Source of the DNA: Oscillospiraceae bacterium
GTDB taxonomy: Bacteria > Bacillota > Clostridia > Oscillospirales > CAG-272
Assembly: GCA_015064685.1 (NCBI GenBank)
Contig: SVRT01000001.1
Coordinates: 1 to 44,557, forward strand
Length of the DNA: 44,557 bases
Direction: 5' to 3'
Position numbers and translations under genes: made by a program. Each line of letters opens with the position of its first letter. The first letter of the stretch is position 1. This document shows, piece after piece, positions 24,636 through 32,584 of the stretch. A model generated the notes under the pieces. It saw only the letters and a program-made list of their open reading frames with translations. It searched no databases and was not told the origin of the DNA.

Positions 24636-24794
24636 CGTCCATCGCGGCGTTGCTCCTCACAAGCAGCTTGACTTACGGAATGTAAGCACAGCAAGCATAG
24701 CTTGCATGGCGAGCTTGCTACGCAAGCTATTCGCCTTCGCCTTGCTTGTTGCGGTGCGCCTTGCGCTGAAGCAATTTTACAATCGATGATGACG
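24636..24794. repeat. Interspersed covarying element, copy A (in the ppdK leader)
   Basis: This copy shares with 41046-41123 the blocks GTTGCTCCTC, GCAGCTTGAC and TGCGGTGCGCCTTG in the same order and spacing. Pairings are GGCG (24646-24649)/CGCC (24757-24760), ACAAGC (24659-24664)/GCTTGT (24744-24749), CTTAC/GTAAG (24672-24686) and an outer CGTC-CATCG/CGATG-AT-GACG (24636-24644 with 24784-24794). Copy A also contains two additional internal hairpins: GCAAGC-ATA-GCTTGC and GGCGA-GCTTGC-TAC-GCAAGC-TATTCGCC. Confidence 0.75.
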
Positions 24795-24892
24795 TGATGT
24801 CACCGCTTATGTGCGCCTTACCAAAGACCGCAAAACATCCTACGCGGATGCTTGTCCGTGCTTTAGACACTTTCTTCAGTTTAGCACCGTAT

Positions 24893-24921
24893 ATTATACC
24901 ATAAAAAACGCGATATTGGAA
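24893..24921 (-). promoter_or_regulatory. Probable promoter of ppdK
   Basis: On the minus strand TATAAT (24898-24893) with TTCCAA (24921-24916) 17 nt upstream. The -10 is perfect, the -35 poor. The predicted transcript has a leader of about 300 nt that includes the repeat at 24636-24794. The remainder of the 24582-25120 gap, apart from the pth promoter, shows nothing I can name. Confidence 0.55.
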
Positions 24922-24994
24922 TAGTTTGACGAAAAAAAGAAAAGAGCATAATTGTAAACTTTCTTTGAACGGATGTAAAAGTGCATAAAAATGT

Positions 24995-25023
24995 TTGACA
25001 AACCCCTTAAAGTATAGTATAAT
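24995..25023 (+). promoter_or_regulatory. Sigma-A promoter of pth
   Basis: TTGACA (24995-25000), a 17-nt spacer and TATAAT (25018-25023): perfect consensus, about 98 nt before the pth ATG. Confidence 0.9.
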
Positions 25024-25120
25024 TTATTGAAAGTGATGAAAAGCCGGTTTTGCTCACACCCCCCGTGTTTTGCAAAAGCGGCGATTTCGGTGTTACAGAA
25101 ATACCACAAGGAGCAGTCAA

Positions 25121-25759
25121 ATGGCAAACATATTCGATATTTTTAAAAAAATAGAAAAGGAAAGCGAGGCTCGCGCAAGTCAGCCGATAACTCACATCGT
25201 TGTAGGACTTGGAAACCCGGGAGATAAGTATTTTTATACTCGCCACAACGCGGGATTTTTAGCGATGGACTACGTCTCGCAGAAATGCGGCGCGCAGGTC
25301 AACAAATCGAAATTCCACGCGCTCGTGGGCGAGGGAACTATTGCCGGTAAGCGAGTATTGCTTATGAAGCCGCAGACCTTGATGAACGCGTCGGGCAATG
25401 CGGTCAGTGAGGCGGCAGCATTCTATAAAATTTCCGTCGAGAATATTATCGTTATGTCCGACGACGTAAATCTCGATGTTGGCAGAATAAGAGTAAGAAA
25501 GAGCGGCTCGGATGGAGGCCAGAAGGGACTTCGCTCGATAATCGAGCGTATGGGAAGTGATAATTTCCCGCGTATACGCTTCGGAGTCGGTAAAAAGCCC
25601 CACCCCGATTATGATATGGCAGATTGGGTGCTTGGCAACCTCTCTGAGGATGACAAAAAGATACTCTTCAACTGCTTTGAACCCGCTTATCAGGGGCTTG
25701 AAAAGCTTGTCCTCGGCGATGTAGATGCCGCGATGCAGATCTGTAACTCAAAAAAATAA
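25121..25759 (+). CDS. pth: Peptidyl-tRNA hydrolase
   Basis: This enzyme cleaves peptidyl-tRNA released from ribosomes to recycle the tRNA. The 212-aa product carries the family core V-V-G-L-G-N-P-G-D-K-Y with Asn32, catalytic His42 in T-R-H-N-A-G-F, L-M-N-A-S-G, D-D-V-N-L with the catalytic-site Asp, and G-G-Q-K-G-L-R-S-I-I. It has an N-terminal extension of about 23 residues (M-A-N-I-F-D-I-F-K-K) before the first strand, longer than usual. AAGGAG before the ATG at 25121 supports the extension as real. mfd follows on the same strand after a 436-nt non-coding element, an order (pth then mfd) common in Firmicutes. Confidence 0.96.
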   Translation: MANIFDIFKKIEKESEARASQPITHIVVGLGNPGDKYFYTRHNAGFLAMDYVSQKCGAQVNKSKFHALVGEGTIAGKRVLLMKPQTLMNASGNAVSEAAAFYKISVENIIVMSDDVNLDVGRIRVRKSGSDGGQKGLRSIIERMGSDNFPRIRFGVGKKPHPDYDMADWVLGNLSEDDKKILFNCFEPAYQGLEKLVLGDVDAAMQICNSKK

Positions 25760-25762
25760 ATT

Positions 25763-26157
25763 GCGGTTTATCGGGGACGCGGGGGAAGCGCGTGGGGGAC
25801 TTTTCCAGGGAAAAAAGCCCCCCACACCCCCAAAACCCCAAAGTATATTTTATACAAGTTAAGACGGTTTATCAATCTACACCGTGTCGCATCTGCATAG
25901 CCCCACTGCTATCGTGTTGCAAGTGTATTTAAAATCGTTTGAAAGGCTTTCTTTAACTTAGTTTTTCTTTATGGTTAAAGGCTTTTTATCGGTTGGGTTT
26001 AACACCCTATCAATACAAAAACGTCAGTGAGGGATTTTTTTAGCCGCTTGCGGCGAAAAATCCTACGCCACCCTAAAAGGACCTAATATAGGGGAAGTTT
26101 TTGCGGAGCTTTTTTCAAAAAGCGACCCGCCGGAGGCACGCGTCCCCGCATCACCGC
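25763..26157. mobile_element. Candidate MITE-like non-coding element with inverted ends
   Basis: The 436-nt gap between pth and mfd has no credible ORF. Its edges are imperfect inverted repeats: 25763-25781 and the complement of 26139-26157 agree at 15 of 19 positions, sharing GCGGT and GGGGACGCG. Inside are G/C-rich arms next to the ends (GGGAAAAAAGCCCCCC on the left; AGCTTTTTTCAAAAAGC on the right) and a hairpin near 26033-26066 with AGCCGC-TT-GCGGC flanked by GGATTTTT/GAAAAATCC. I see no clear target-site duplication and no transposase, so mobility is only inferred. Confidence 0.5.
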
Positions 26158-26195
26158 CAAATCAAAATTTGAATACAAACTATAAAAGAACAAGT

Positions 26196-29100
26196 ATGTC
26201 AAACATTTTAACCGATCTTATACGTCTTGACAGGGAATACACCCAGCTATACGACGTAGTAAAAAGCAATTTCAAGGGCAAGCCACTTCCTGCTGTCGCA
26301 TCGGGACTCTCGGGCGGAGCCGCAGACGCGCTGTGCGTCTCACTTTGCCGTGATACCAAGGGTGAGTGCAGAGCAGCCCTTGTAGTATGCGCTGAGGAAA
26401 AGGAATGCCGCGAGATGAGTGAGCGATACGCTTCGTTCGGTCTCAGAACGGCGTTTTACATTTCGCGAGACCTCACCTTTTATAATATAACCGCCTCCCA
26501 TGAGTTTGAGCATGAGAGGCTTATGGTGTTATCGGGAATTCTTTCGGGTGAGTATGACGTTGTATTTACAACACCGCATACCGCACTCGGATATACCGTT
26601 CCGCCCGAGATATTGCTTGACAGAATGATAAAGATCGATATGCTGACTCGCATAGAGCCGTCGGAGCTTGCAAAAAAACTCGTCTCGGCAGGATATGCGA
26701 GGGTCGATATGGTCGAGGTGGCGGGACAGTTCGCGCAACGCGGAGGAATTGTGGACGTTTTTCCGCCCAATGCCTCAATAAAGGATTCTGACGGTCAGCT
26801 GAGACAGGGATCATTCCCGATAAGAATAGAATTTTTTGACGACGAGATAGACAGAATGGGAGTATTCGATGCGGAATCGCAGAGAATGCTTTACAACATT
26901 GCGTCAGTCTCCCTCACACCTGCGCGAGAGGTGCTTCTTGGTGAGGGCGAGAGGGAAAGAATAGAAAAGGCTATCCGTCAGAAATACAAGGACAGTCACG
27001 ACGAGGGGGTATGCGAGACGCTCACACGCGAGCTTACCGCACTTTCGGGAGATTTGGCAGACGTTGGCTTTGCAGACAAATATATTTCTCTTGTTTATCC
27101 CGAAAAGACCTCGCTTTTAGACTATTTTGATAATAAAACGCTCGTCATAGTCCGTCAAAGCTCGGCGGTCTACGACAGGCTCAAGGCGGATAAATGGCAC
27201 GAGGACGAGAATATCAAGGAGCTTTGCGAGGGAGGCACGATCTCCCCAAAATATGCAGAGTACTCAAAGAATTCCGCCGAACTTGACCTCTTTTTCGATA
27301 ATAACGTCACCGTCCACGTAAATTCCTTGTCCTACGGACTGACGGACAAGCGACTCTCGGGACTTTTCGGCTTCAGAACGCGCCAGCCCGTATCGTATAG
27401 TGAAAAATTCAATCTCCTTTGCGAGGATATCATAGGATATCAAAGAGGAGGATATAAGACCGTGCTTATTGCGGAAAGCAAGGGCGCGGCGCAAAATCTC
27501 TCGCGCTTGCTCGAGGATACTGATTTTAAAACTGCTGTATTTGACGGTGAGGGAGTCTCTACCGATGCGCTTTCCGCGAAAACCGTGTATATAGTTTACG
27601 GAAAAAGCATTGAGGGATATGAGCTTATCACGCCTAGAGTGGCTGTGCTGACGACCGAGAGTGAGTTTTCAAGAAATGCCTCAAGAGGTGGTGTAACGAC
27701 TAAAAAGCGTTCCCGCAAAAAGAGGGACGATGCAAAGGCGATCCTCTCTTATGCCGAGCTTGAGGTTGGAGATATCGTCGTTCACGAGACCTACGGTATA
27801 GGCAAGTATCTTGGACTTGAAAAGCTGAAGATAGACGGTGTCAGCCGCGATTACATCAGTATTCAGTATGCGGGCAACGATAAGCTCTGTATGCCCGTTG
27901 AAAAGCTCGACCTTGTGTCGAAATATATAGGCGCACATTCGGATGACGGGCTTGTCAAGCTCTCGAGAATGGGCGGTGAGGCTTGGAAGAAGGCGACCTA
28001 CCGTGCAAAAGGCGCGGTACGGGAGATGGCAAAGGACCTTATCAAGCTCTATGCAGAGAGAATGCGCCGCCCCGGCTATGCCTTTGATGCCGACGATAAT
28101 ATGCAAAGGGAATTTGAGGAGTCCTTCGATTACGATGAGACGGATTGTCAGCTCGACGCGATATCCGACATCAAGCAGGATATGATGCGCTCGACTCCAA
28201 TGGACAGACTTCTTTGCGGTGACGTTGGATACGGCAAGACCGAGGTCGCTCTCAGAGCCGCGTATAAGGCGGTGCTGTCGGGTAAGCAGGTCGCAATTCT
28301 TGTGCCTACGACTATCCTCGCGCTCCAGCATTACCAGACAGCTGTGAGCCGATTCAGAAACTTTGCGGTAAACGTCGATATGCTTTCGCGCTTCCGCACA
28401 CCGAAGCAGATAGAGCAATCCTTGCGGAGACTTGAAAGAGGAGATACCGATATTATCATCGGCACCCACAAGCTGCTCGGCAAGGACGTAAAGTTCAACG
28501 ACATTGGACTTCTTATAGTTGACGAGGAACAGAGATTTGGTGTTGCGCAAAAGGAAAAGTTGAAGCAGCTCGGGAATAACATCGACGTGTTGACTCTCAC
28601 AGCAACGCCTATCCCACGCACGCTGAATATGGCGATGGGCGGTATACGAGATATATCTCTGCTCGACGAAGCGCCGGGAGACAGATTCCCCGTGCAGACC
28701 TACGTTCTCGAGTATGACGACCTTATAATTATGGAGGCGATCCGCAGAGAGCTTCGCCGTGGCGGACAGGTATTTTACATTCATAATTTTGTAGAGTCCA
28801 TTGACAAGGTTGCGGCTGATATTTCCGCGCAGATACCCGAGGCTAGGATCACCGTCGCACACGGAAAGATGGACAAGGAGTACCTTGAGGACATCTGGAG
28901 CAAGATGATCGCGGGTGAGATAGACGTGCTTGTATGCACGACGATAATCGAGACGGGAATAGACGTTCCGAACGCGAACACCTTGATTGCGGACAGGGCC
29001 GACAGACTCGGTCTTTCTCAGCTCCATCAGCTTCGCGGACGAGTCGGACGCTCGTCAAGGCGAGCATACGCTTATTTCACCTACCCGAAGGGAAGAGTGA

Positions 29101-29789
29101 TTTCCGAAATATCACAAAAGAGACTTGAGGCAATACGCGAGTACGCGGAGTTCGGTGCAGGCTTCAGAATAGCCCTGCGCGATATGGAAATACGCGGAGC
29201 GGGAAATATTCTCGGAGCGGAGCAGCACGGTCATCTCGAGGCGATAGGATACGACCTTTATATAAAGCTCCTCAACGAGGCGGTGCTTGAGGAAAAGGGA
29301 GAGAAGCCGAAGGAAAGAGGAGAATGTGTGGTCTCACTCAACCACGACGCGCTCATACCCGAAAAATACGTCAAATATGCGGGACAGAGAATGACGCTCT
29401 ATAAGAGGATCGCTCTTATCCGCAATCAGTACGACGCGGACGATATCGCGGACGAGCTTCTCGACCGCTTTGGCGAGATGCCGCAGGCGGTGGACAACCT
29501 TCTCCGCATTGCGCTTATCCGCGCGCAGGCTATTGACCTCGGTATCAAGCAGGTCACCGAGATGAATGGCGAGATAAGGATGTATCAGGACGAGTTGAAT
29601 ATTCCTATGTGGAAGGAGATGTCCTTCAATATGGGAGGAAGACTTCGCGTTGTTATGGGTACGATAGGAGAGAATTACGTTACGCTCCGACTCAAGAGCG
29701 GAGAGAATTCTTTGATAGTTGTTAACAGAATGTTTGAAAATTATCTTGAAAGCGTACAAACAAATACGGAGAATTCTCCCGAAGAATAA
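26196..29789 (+). CDS. mfd: Transcription-repair coupling factor Mfd
   Basis: A superfamily 2 translocase that removes RNA polymerase stalled at DNA lesions and recruits UvrA. The 1197-aa product is of normal length. Domains: UvrB-like N-terminal part (about 1-400) with A-Q-R-G-G-I-V-D-V-F-P-P; the RNA polymerase interaction domain (about 522-580) with V-G-D-I-V-V-H-E-T-Y-G-I-G-K-Y; the helicase core with Walker A G-D-V-G-Y-G-K-T-E (about 674) and D-E-E-Q (about 775), T-A-T-P-I-P-R-T-L-N and Q-L-H-Q-L-R-G-R-V-G-R; and the C-terminal TRCF domain. I choose ATG 26196; the binding site before it is weak (AAGAACAAG). The TTG at 26169 is less likely. Confidence 0.96.
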   Translation: MSNILTDLIRLDREYTQLYDVVKSNFKGKPLPAVASGLSGGAADALCVSLCRDTKGECRAALVVCAEEKECREMSERYASFGLRTAFYISRDLTFYNITASHEFEHERLMVLSGILSGEYDVVFTTPHTALGYTVPPEILLDRMIKIDMLTRIEPSELAKKLVSAGYARVDMVEVAGQFAQRGGIVDVFPPNASIKDSDGQLRQGSFPIRIEFFDDEIDRMGVFDAESQRMLYNIASVSLTPAREVLLGEGERERIEKAIRQKYKDSHDEGVCETLTRELTALSGDLADVGFADKYISLVYPEKTSLLDYFDNKTLVIVRQSSAVYDRLKADKWHEDENIKELCEGGTISPKYAEYSKNSAELDLFFDNNVTVHVNSLSYGLTDKRLSGLFGFRTRQPVSYSEKFNLLCEDIIGYQRGGYKTVLIAESKGAAQNLSRLLEDTDFKTAVFDGEGVSTDALSAKTVYIVYGKSIEGYELITPRVAVLTTESEFSRNASRGGVTTKKRSRKKRDDAKAILSYAELEVGDIVVHETYGIGKYLGLEKLKIDGVSRDYISIQYAGNDKLCMPVEKLDLVSKYIGAHSDDGLVKLSRMGGEAWKKATYRAKGAVREMAKDLIKLYAERMRRPGYAFDADDNMQREFEESFDYDETDCQLDAISDIKQDMMRSTPMDRLLCGDVGYGKTEVALRAAYKAVLSGKQVAILVPTTILALQHYQTAVSRFRNFAVNVDMLSRFRTPKQIEQSLRRLERGDTDIIIGTHKLLGKDVKFNDIGLLIVDEEQRFGVAQKEKLKQLGNNIDVLTLTATPIPRTLNMAMGGIRDISLLDEAPGDRFPVQTYVLEYDDLIIMEAIRRELRRGGQVFYIHNFVESIDKVAADISAQIPEARITVAHGKMDKEYLEDIWSKMIAGEIDVLVCTTIIETGIDVPNANTLIADRADRLGLSQLHQLRGRVGRSSRRAYAYFTYPKGRVISEISQKRLEAIREYAEFGAGFRIALRDMEIRGAGNILGAEQHGHLEAIGYDLYIKLLNEAVLEEKGEKPKERGECVVSLNHDALIPEKYVKYAGQRMTLYKRIALIRNQYDADDIADELLDRFGEMPQAVDNLLRIALIRAQAIDLGIKQVTEMNGEIRMYQDELNIPMWKEMSFNMGGRLRVVMGTIGENYVTLRLKSGENSLIVVNRMFENYLESVQTNTENSPEE

Positions 29790-29865
29790 TGTATAATGTA
29801 AAATGTTGAACTGTTATTAAAAAACGGTATCTGAAATCTGCCATTAGCGGCGGAATGGAGAAAAA

Positions 29866-31152
29866 ATGAAAAAATCAGTTAAAATATTGAGCCTTTTGCT
29901 CTGCTTGGTGCTATGTGCCTCTGCGCTGTTTGCATGCAGGGCGAAGCCTATGATAGAGTATGGCGACAAGACCATAAGCGTAAACGTATACGAGTTCTTG
30001 CTCTCGAGAATGAAGGGAACTCTGAAATATTACGGCTACGAGGTCGATAAGGAGAGCTTCTGGAAGACTGTTGTGAGTCTTGAGGACGGCACGACCTACG
30101 ACGATTACTTCTGCGAGATCATTATGCGGCAGACCGTTCACTATCTCATAGCGGATAAGCTTTTCGACGATAAGGGACTGAAGCTTAGCGCGGAGGATGA
30201 AAAGAAGATAGACGATATTCTCGCGGCACACGTTGAGCGCGCAGGATCGAAATCCGAATTGAACGCGGAGCTTAAGGAGTTTGGTGTGAATTACGAGATC
30301 CTTCGCGAGATCTATTTGCTCGAAGCGAAGATAGAGCTGCTCAAGGAGCATCTGTACGGAGCCGAGGGTGAGAAGATAGAGGATGACGTTAAGGAAGAGT
30401 ATTTCAATACCAACTACGTTGCATTCAAGCAGATCTTCCTTGCAACCTACGATTACGTTACAGACCTTGACCGTTTCGGCGACGTCGTATACTACACTGA
30501 TGAAAAGCACACCGCTATAGCGTATGACAAGGAAAACGGAAAGACCGTCACAAATGAATTTGGCAAGATCGTCGAGGATGTCCTCGGAGATCCCGAATAT
30601 ATCACGGATGACGGCAAGATCGCATACGACAAAAAGAACGGTGTGATCGGATACGTCACTAACAAGGACGGAGATAAGATAATCAAGGAGCTTTCTGCCG
30701 AGGAAAAGGCTGAGATATTCGAGAACGCGAAGAAGTACGCATCCGATTGCAACAAGAACACCGCGCTTTTCGAGGAATACGTTACAAAATACGATGAGAG
30801 CGAGGGTGGATCACTTATTTATCTCTTATCATCCGACGGATACTATGCCGCACAGAATGACGCGGTGGCGTATTTTGACGATATGGCAGAGATGCTCTCG
30901 GGTCTTGACACGGGAGAGTGTGAGGTGTTCAAATCCGATTACGGTTATCACGTGCTTTGCAGATACGAAAACGAGCCCGGCGCGTACGACGAAAAGGACA
31001 ACGAGGATATGTTTGCCGATTTTTACGATTCCTTGATATCCCGCCTGTTTGAAACACTTTGCGCAGGCTATGAGGACGACGTAACCGTTGACGAAAAGGT
31101 ATTCGAAAAGGCTCCCACCATGAGCGAGGTAGGCTCAAATACACTTTATTGA
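29866..31152 (+). CDS. PpiC/PrsA-like lipoprotein, first of tandem pair
   Basis: A 428-aa secreted lipoprotein: signal peptide with lipobox L-F-A-C (Cys24), a SurA/PrsA-type helical chaperone part that begins T-I-S-V-N-V-Y-E-F-L-L-S-R-M-K-G-T-L, and a parvulin-like C-terminal part (L-D-T-G-E-C-E-V-F-K-S-D-Y-G-Y-H-V-L). Between parvulin strand 1 (F-K-Q-I-F-L-A-T-Y-D-Y, about 186) and its first helix (about 280) is an insert of about 80 residues made of Y-D-K-E-N-G-like repeats. It probably helps fold exported proteins; isomerase activity is unproven. The paralogue starts 12 nt after this stop, so they form an operon. Confidence 0.82.
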   Translation: MKKSVKILSLLLCLVLCASALFACRAKPMIEYGDKTISVNVYEFLLSRMKGTLKYYGYEVDKESFWKTVVSLEDGTTYDDYFCEIIMRQTVHYLIADKLFDDKGLKLSAEDEKKIDDILAAHVERAGSKSELNAELKEFGVNYEILREIYLLEAKIELLKEHLYGAEGEKIEDDVKEEYFNTNYVAFKQIFLATYDYVTDLDRFGDVVYYTDEKHTAIAYDKENGKTVTNEFGKIVEDVLGDPEYITDDGKIAYDKKNGVIGYVTNKDGDKIIKELSAEEKAEIFENAKKYASDCNKNTALFEEYVTKYDESEGGSLIYLLSSDGYYAAQNDAVAYFDDMAEMLSGLDTGECEVFKSDYGYHVLCRYENEPGAYDEKDNEDMFADFYDSLISRLFETLCAGYEDDVTVDEKVFEKAPTMSEVGSNTLY

Positions 31153-31164
31153 TAGGTAATAAAA

Positions 31165-32478
31165 ATGATCAAGCTTAACAGAAAAGGACGCTTTGCAAGG
31201 CTGATTTGTCTGGCTCTTGCGGTAATAATGATCGCTCTTTCGGTCTGCTCCTGCGCCAACAGAGTGGAAAAGCCCATTCTGAAATGTAAGGGACAGGCGA
31301 TCTCTCTTGCAACCTATGAATTCCTTCTTTCAAGAATGAAGGGAACTCTTGCAAGAAACAAATATGACGTAAATCCCGTAAGTGAGTTCTGGACCGAAAA
31401 GCATCCCGGCAGCGACCTTACTAACGAAGAATATTATAACAAATCCGTGCTTGACAGCTGCAAGAACTATCTTGCCGCGCTGGTTATCTTTGAGGAAGAA
31501 GGGCTTGTGCTATCAAATGCCGCTCTCGCATCCATTGAGGAGGAGATCGCATTCTATATAGATTACGATTGCGACGGCTCGCAGGAAAAGCTTGACACCC
31601 TGCTCTCAAAGTTTGGAACAGATACGGACGGACTTCGCGAGATCTATACGATAGAGGCAAAGTATCAGGCGGTGATCCAGGCCTTGTACGGTCTTGACGG
31701 CTCGCAGATCGCCGACAGTGTAAAGGAAGAGTATTACAGGGATAATTATTATCGCTTCAAGCAGATACTTGTTTCGAATTTTTATTACAAGTATATGACC
31801 GACGACAGCGGCAACGTAATGTATTTTGATCCCGAAACGAGCAAGCCCCTCTACGACGAGGCGGGATCCTACAAGTACACCGACGACGGAAAGAGAGTCG
31901 TAGATGAATACGGTGTGGCGATCAGATACGACGAGGAGGGCAATATCCTTTACGACGATGAAAACGGTCTCCCCGCGCCCAAATCCGATGAAAAGGGAAA
32001 TGCAATAAAATACGAGTACACCGAAGCCGAGATGCAGGAACGAGTTGCCAAGATGAACGGCTTTGTGGAGTCCTGCCGCGGAAATGCATCGGCATTTGAG
32101 GCTCAGATCCCCGAGTGGCAGATCTTTGAGGGAGCGGAAGATTATTATCCCGACGGATATTATCTGAGTGACCTTGAAAGATCGGCGTATCCTGAGAATA
32201 TGCTTGAGATCCTGGAAAAGCTCAAGGTTATGGAGGTAGGAGATATCTCTGTGATCGAGAGCGAGAGCGGATATCACGTTATTATGAAGTACGAGCTGGA
32301 TAAGGGCAAGTATTCCGACAGTGACTATTCCGAGTGGTTTAAATCATTCAATCAGAGCCTGATCGATAAGCTTTATCTTGACAGATGCGAAAAATACTTC
32401 CCCCAGATGAAGGTAATAGAGAGACATCTGAAAAAGGCGAGAAGTATAAAGTCGCTCGGAACGAATTTTGATTATTAA
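31165..32478 (+). CDS. PpiC/PrsA-like lipoprotein, second of tandem pair
   Basis: A 437-aa paralogue of the preceding gene with lipobox V-C-S-C (Cys30). It shares Y-E-F-L-L-S-R-M-K-G-T-L after the signal, the chaperone helices with L-R-E-I-Y-T-I-E-A-K-Y, F-K-Q-I-L-V-S-N-F-Y-Y-K-Y, and the closing G-D-I-S-V-I-E-S-E-S-G-Y-H-V-I-M-K-Y of a parvulin fold. The insert within the parvulin part (about 196-292) is again a run of D-E-E-G-N-I-L-Y-D-D-E-N-G-like units. The two proteins clearly arose by tandem duplication and have diverged. A terminator follows. Confidence 0.82.
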   Translation: MIKLNRKGRFARLICLALAVIMIALSVCSCANRVEKPILKCKGQAISLATYEFLLSRMKGTLARNKYDVNPVSEFWTEKHPGSDLTNEEYYNKSVLDSCKNYLAALVIFEEEGLVLSNAALASIEEEIAFYIDYDCDGSQEKLDTLLSKFGTDTDGLREIYTIEAKYQAVIQALYGLDGSQIADSVKEEYYRDNYYRFKQILVSNFYYKYMTDDSGNVMYFDPETSKPLYDEAGSYKYTDDGKRVVDEYGVAIRYDEEGNILYDDENGLPAPKSDEKGNAIKYEYTEAEMQERVAKMNGFVESCRGNASAFEAQIPEWQIFEGAEDYYPDGYYLSDLERSAYPENMLEILEKLKVMEVGDISVIESESGYHVIMKYELDKGKYSDSDYSEWFKSFNQSLIDKLYLDRCEKYFPQMKVIERHLKKARSIKSLGTNFDY

Positions 32479-32483
32479 TTAAC

Positions 32484-32522
32484 AATCCGGACACCTTTAT
32501 CAGAAAGGTGTCCGGATTTTCT
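32484..32522 (+). terminator. Terminator of the PpiC-like pair
   Basis: AATCCGGACACCTTT and AAAGGTGTCCGGATT form a perfect 15-bp stem around ATCAG, followed by TTCTATT. Confidence 0.88.
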
Positions 32523-32523
32523 A

Positions 32524-32552
32524 TTGATAGTGTGAATAACATTGTGTATAAT
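32524..32552 (+). promoter_or_regulatory. Sigma-A promoter of the glycosidase-like gene
   Basis: TTGATA (32524-32529), a 17-nt spacer and TATAAT (32547-32552), immediately after the preceding terminator. Confidence 0.85.
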
Positions 32553-32584
32553 TATTATGCTCGGTATGAGCAGGAGGTATGGTT

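Noticed and set aside
27681..29027. 448-aa minus-strand frame inside mfd
   Set aside because: mfd is continuous with all domains on the plus strand; the opposite frame has no recognisable features.
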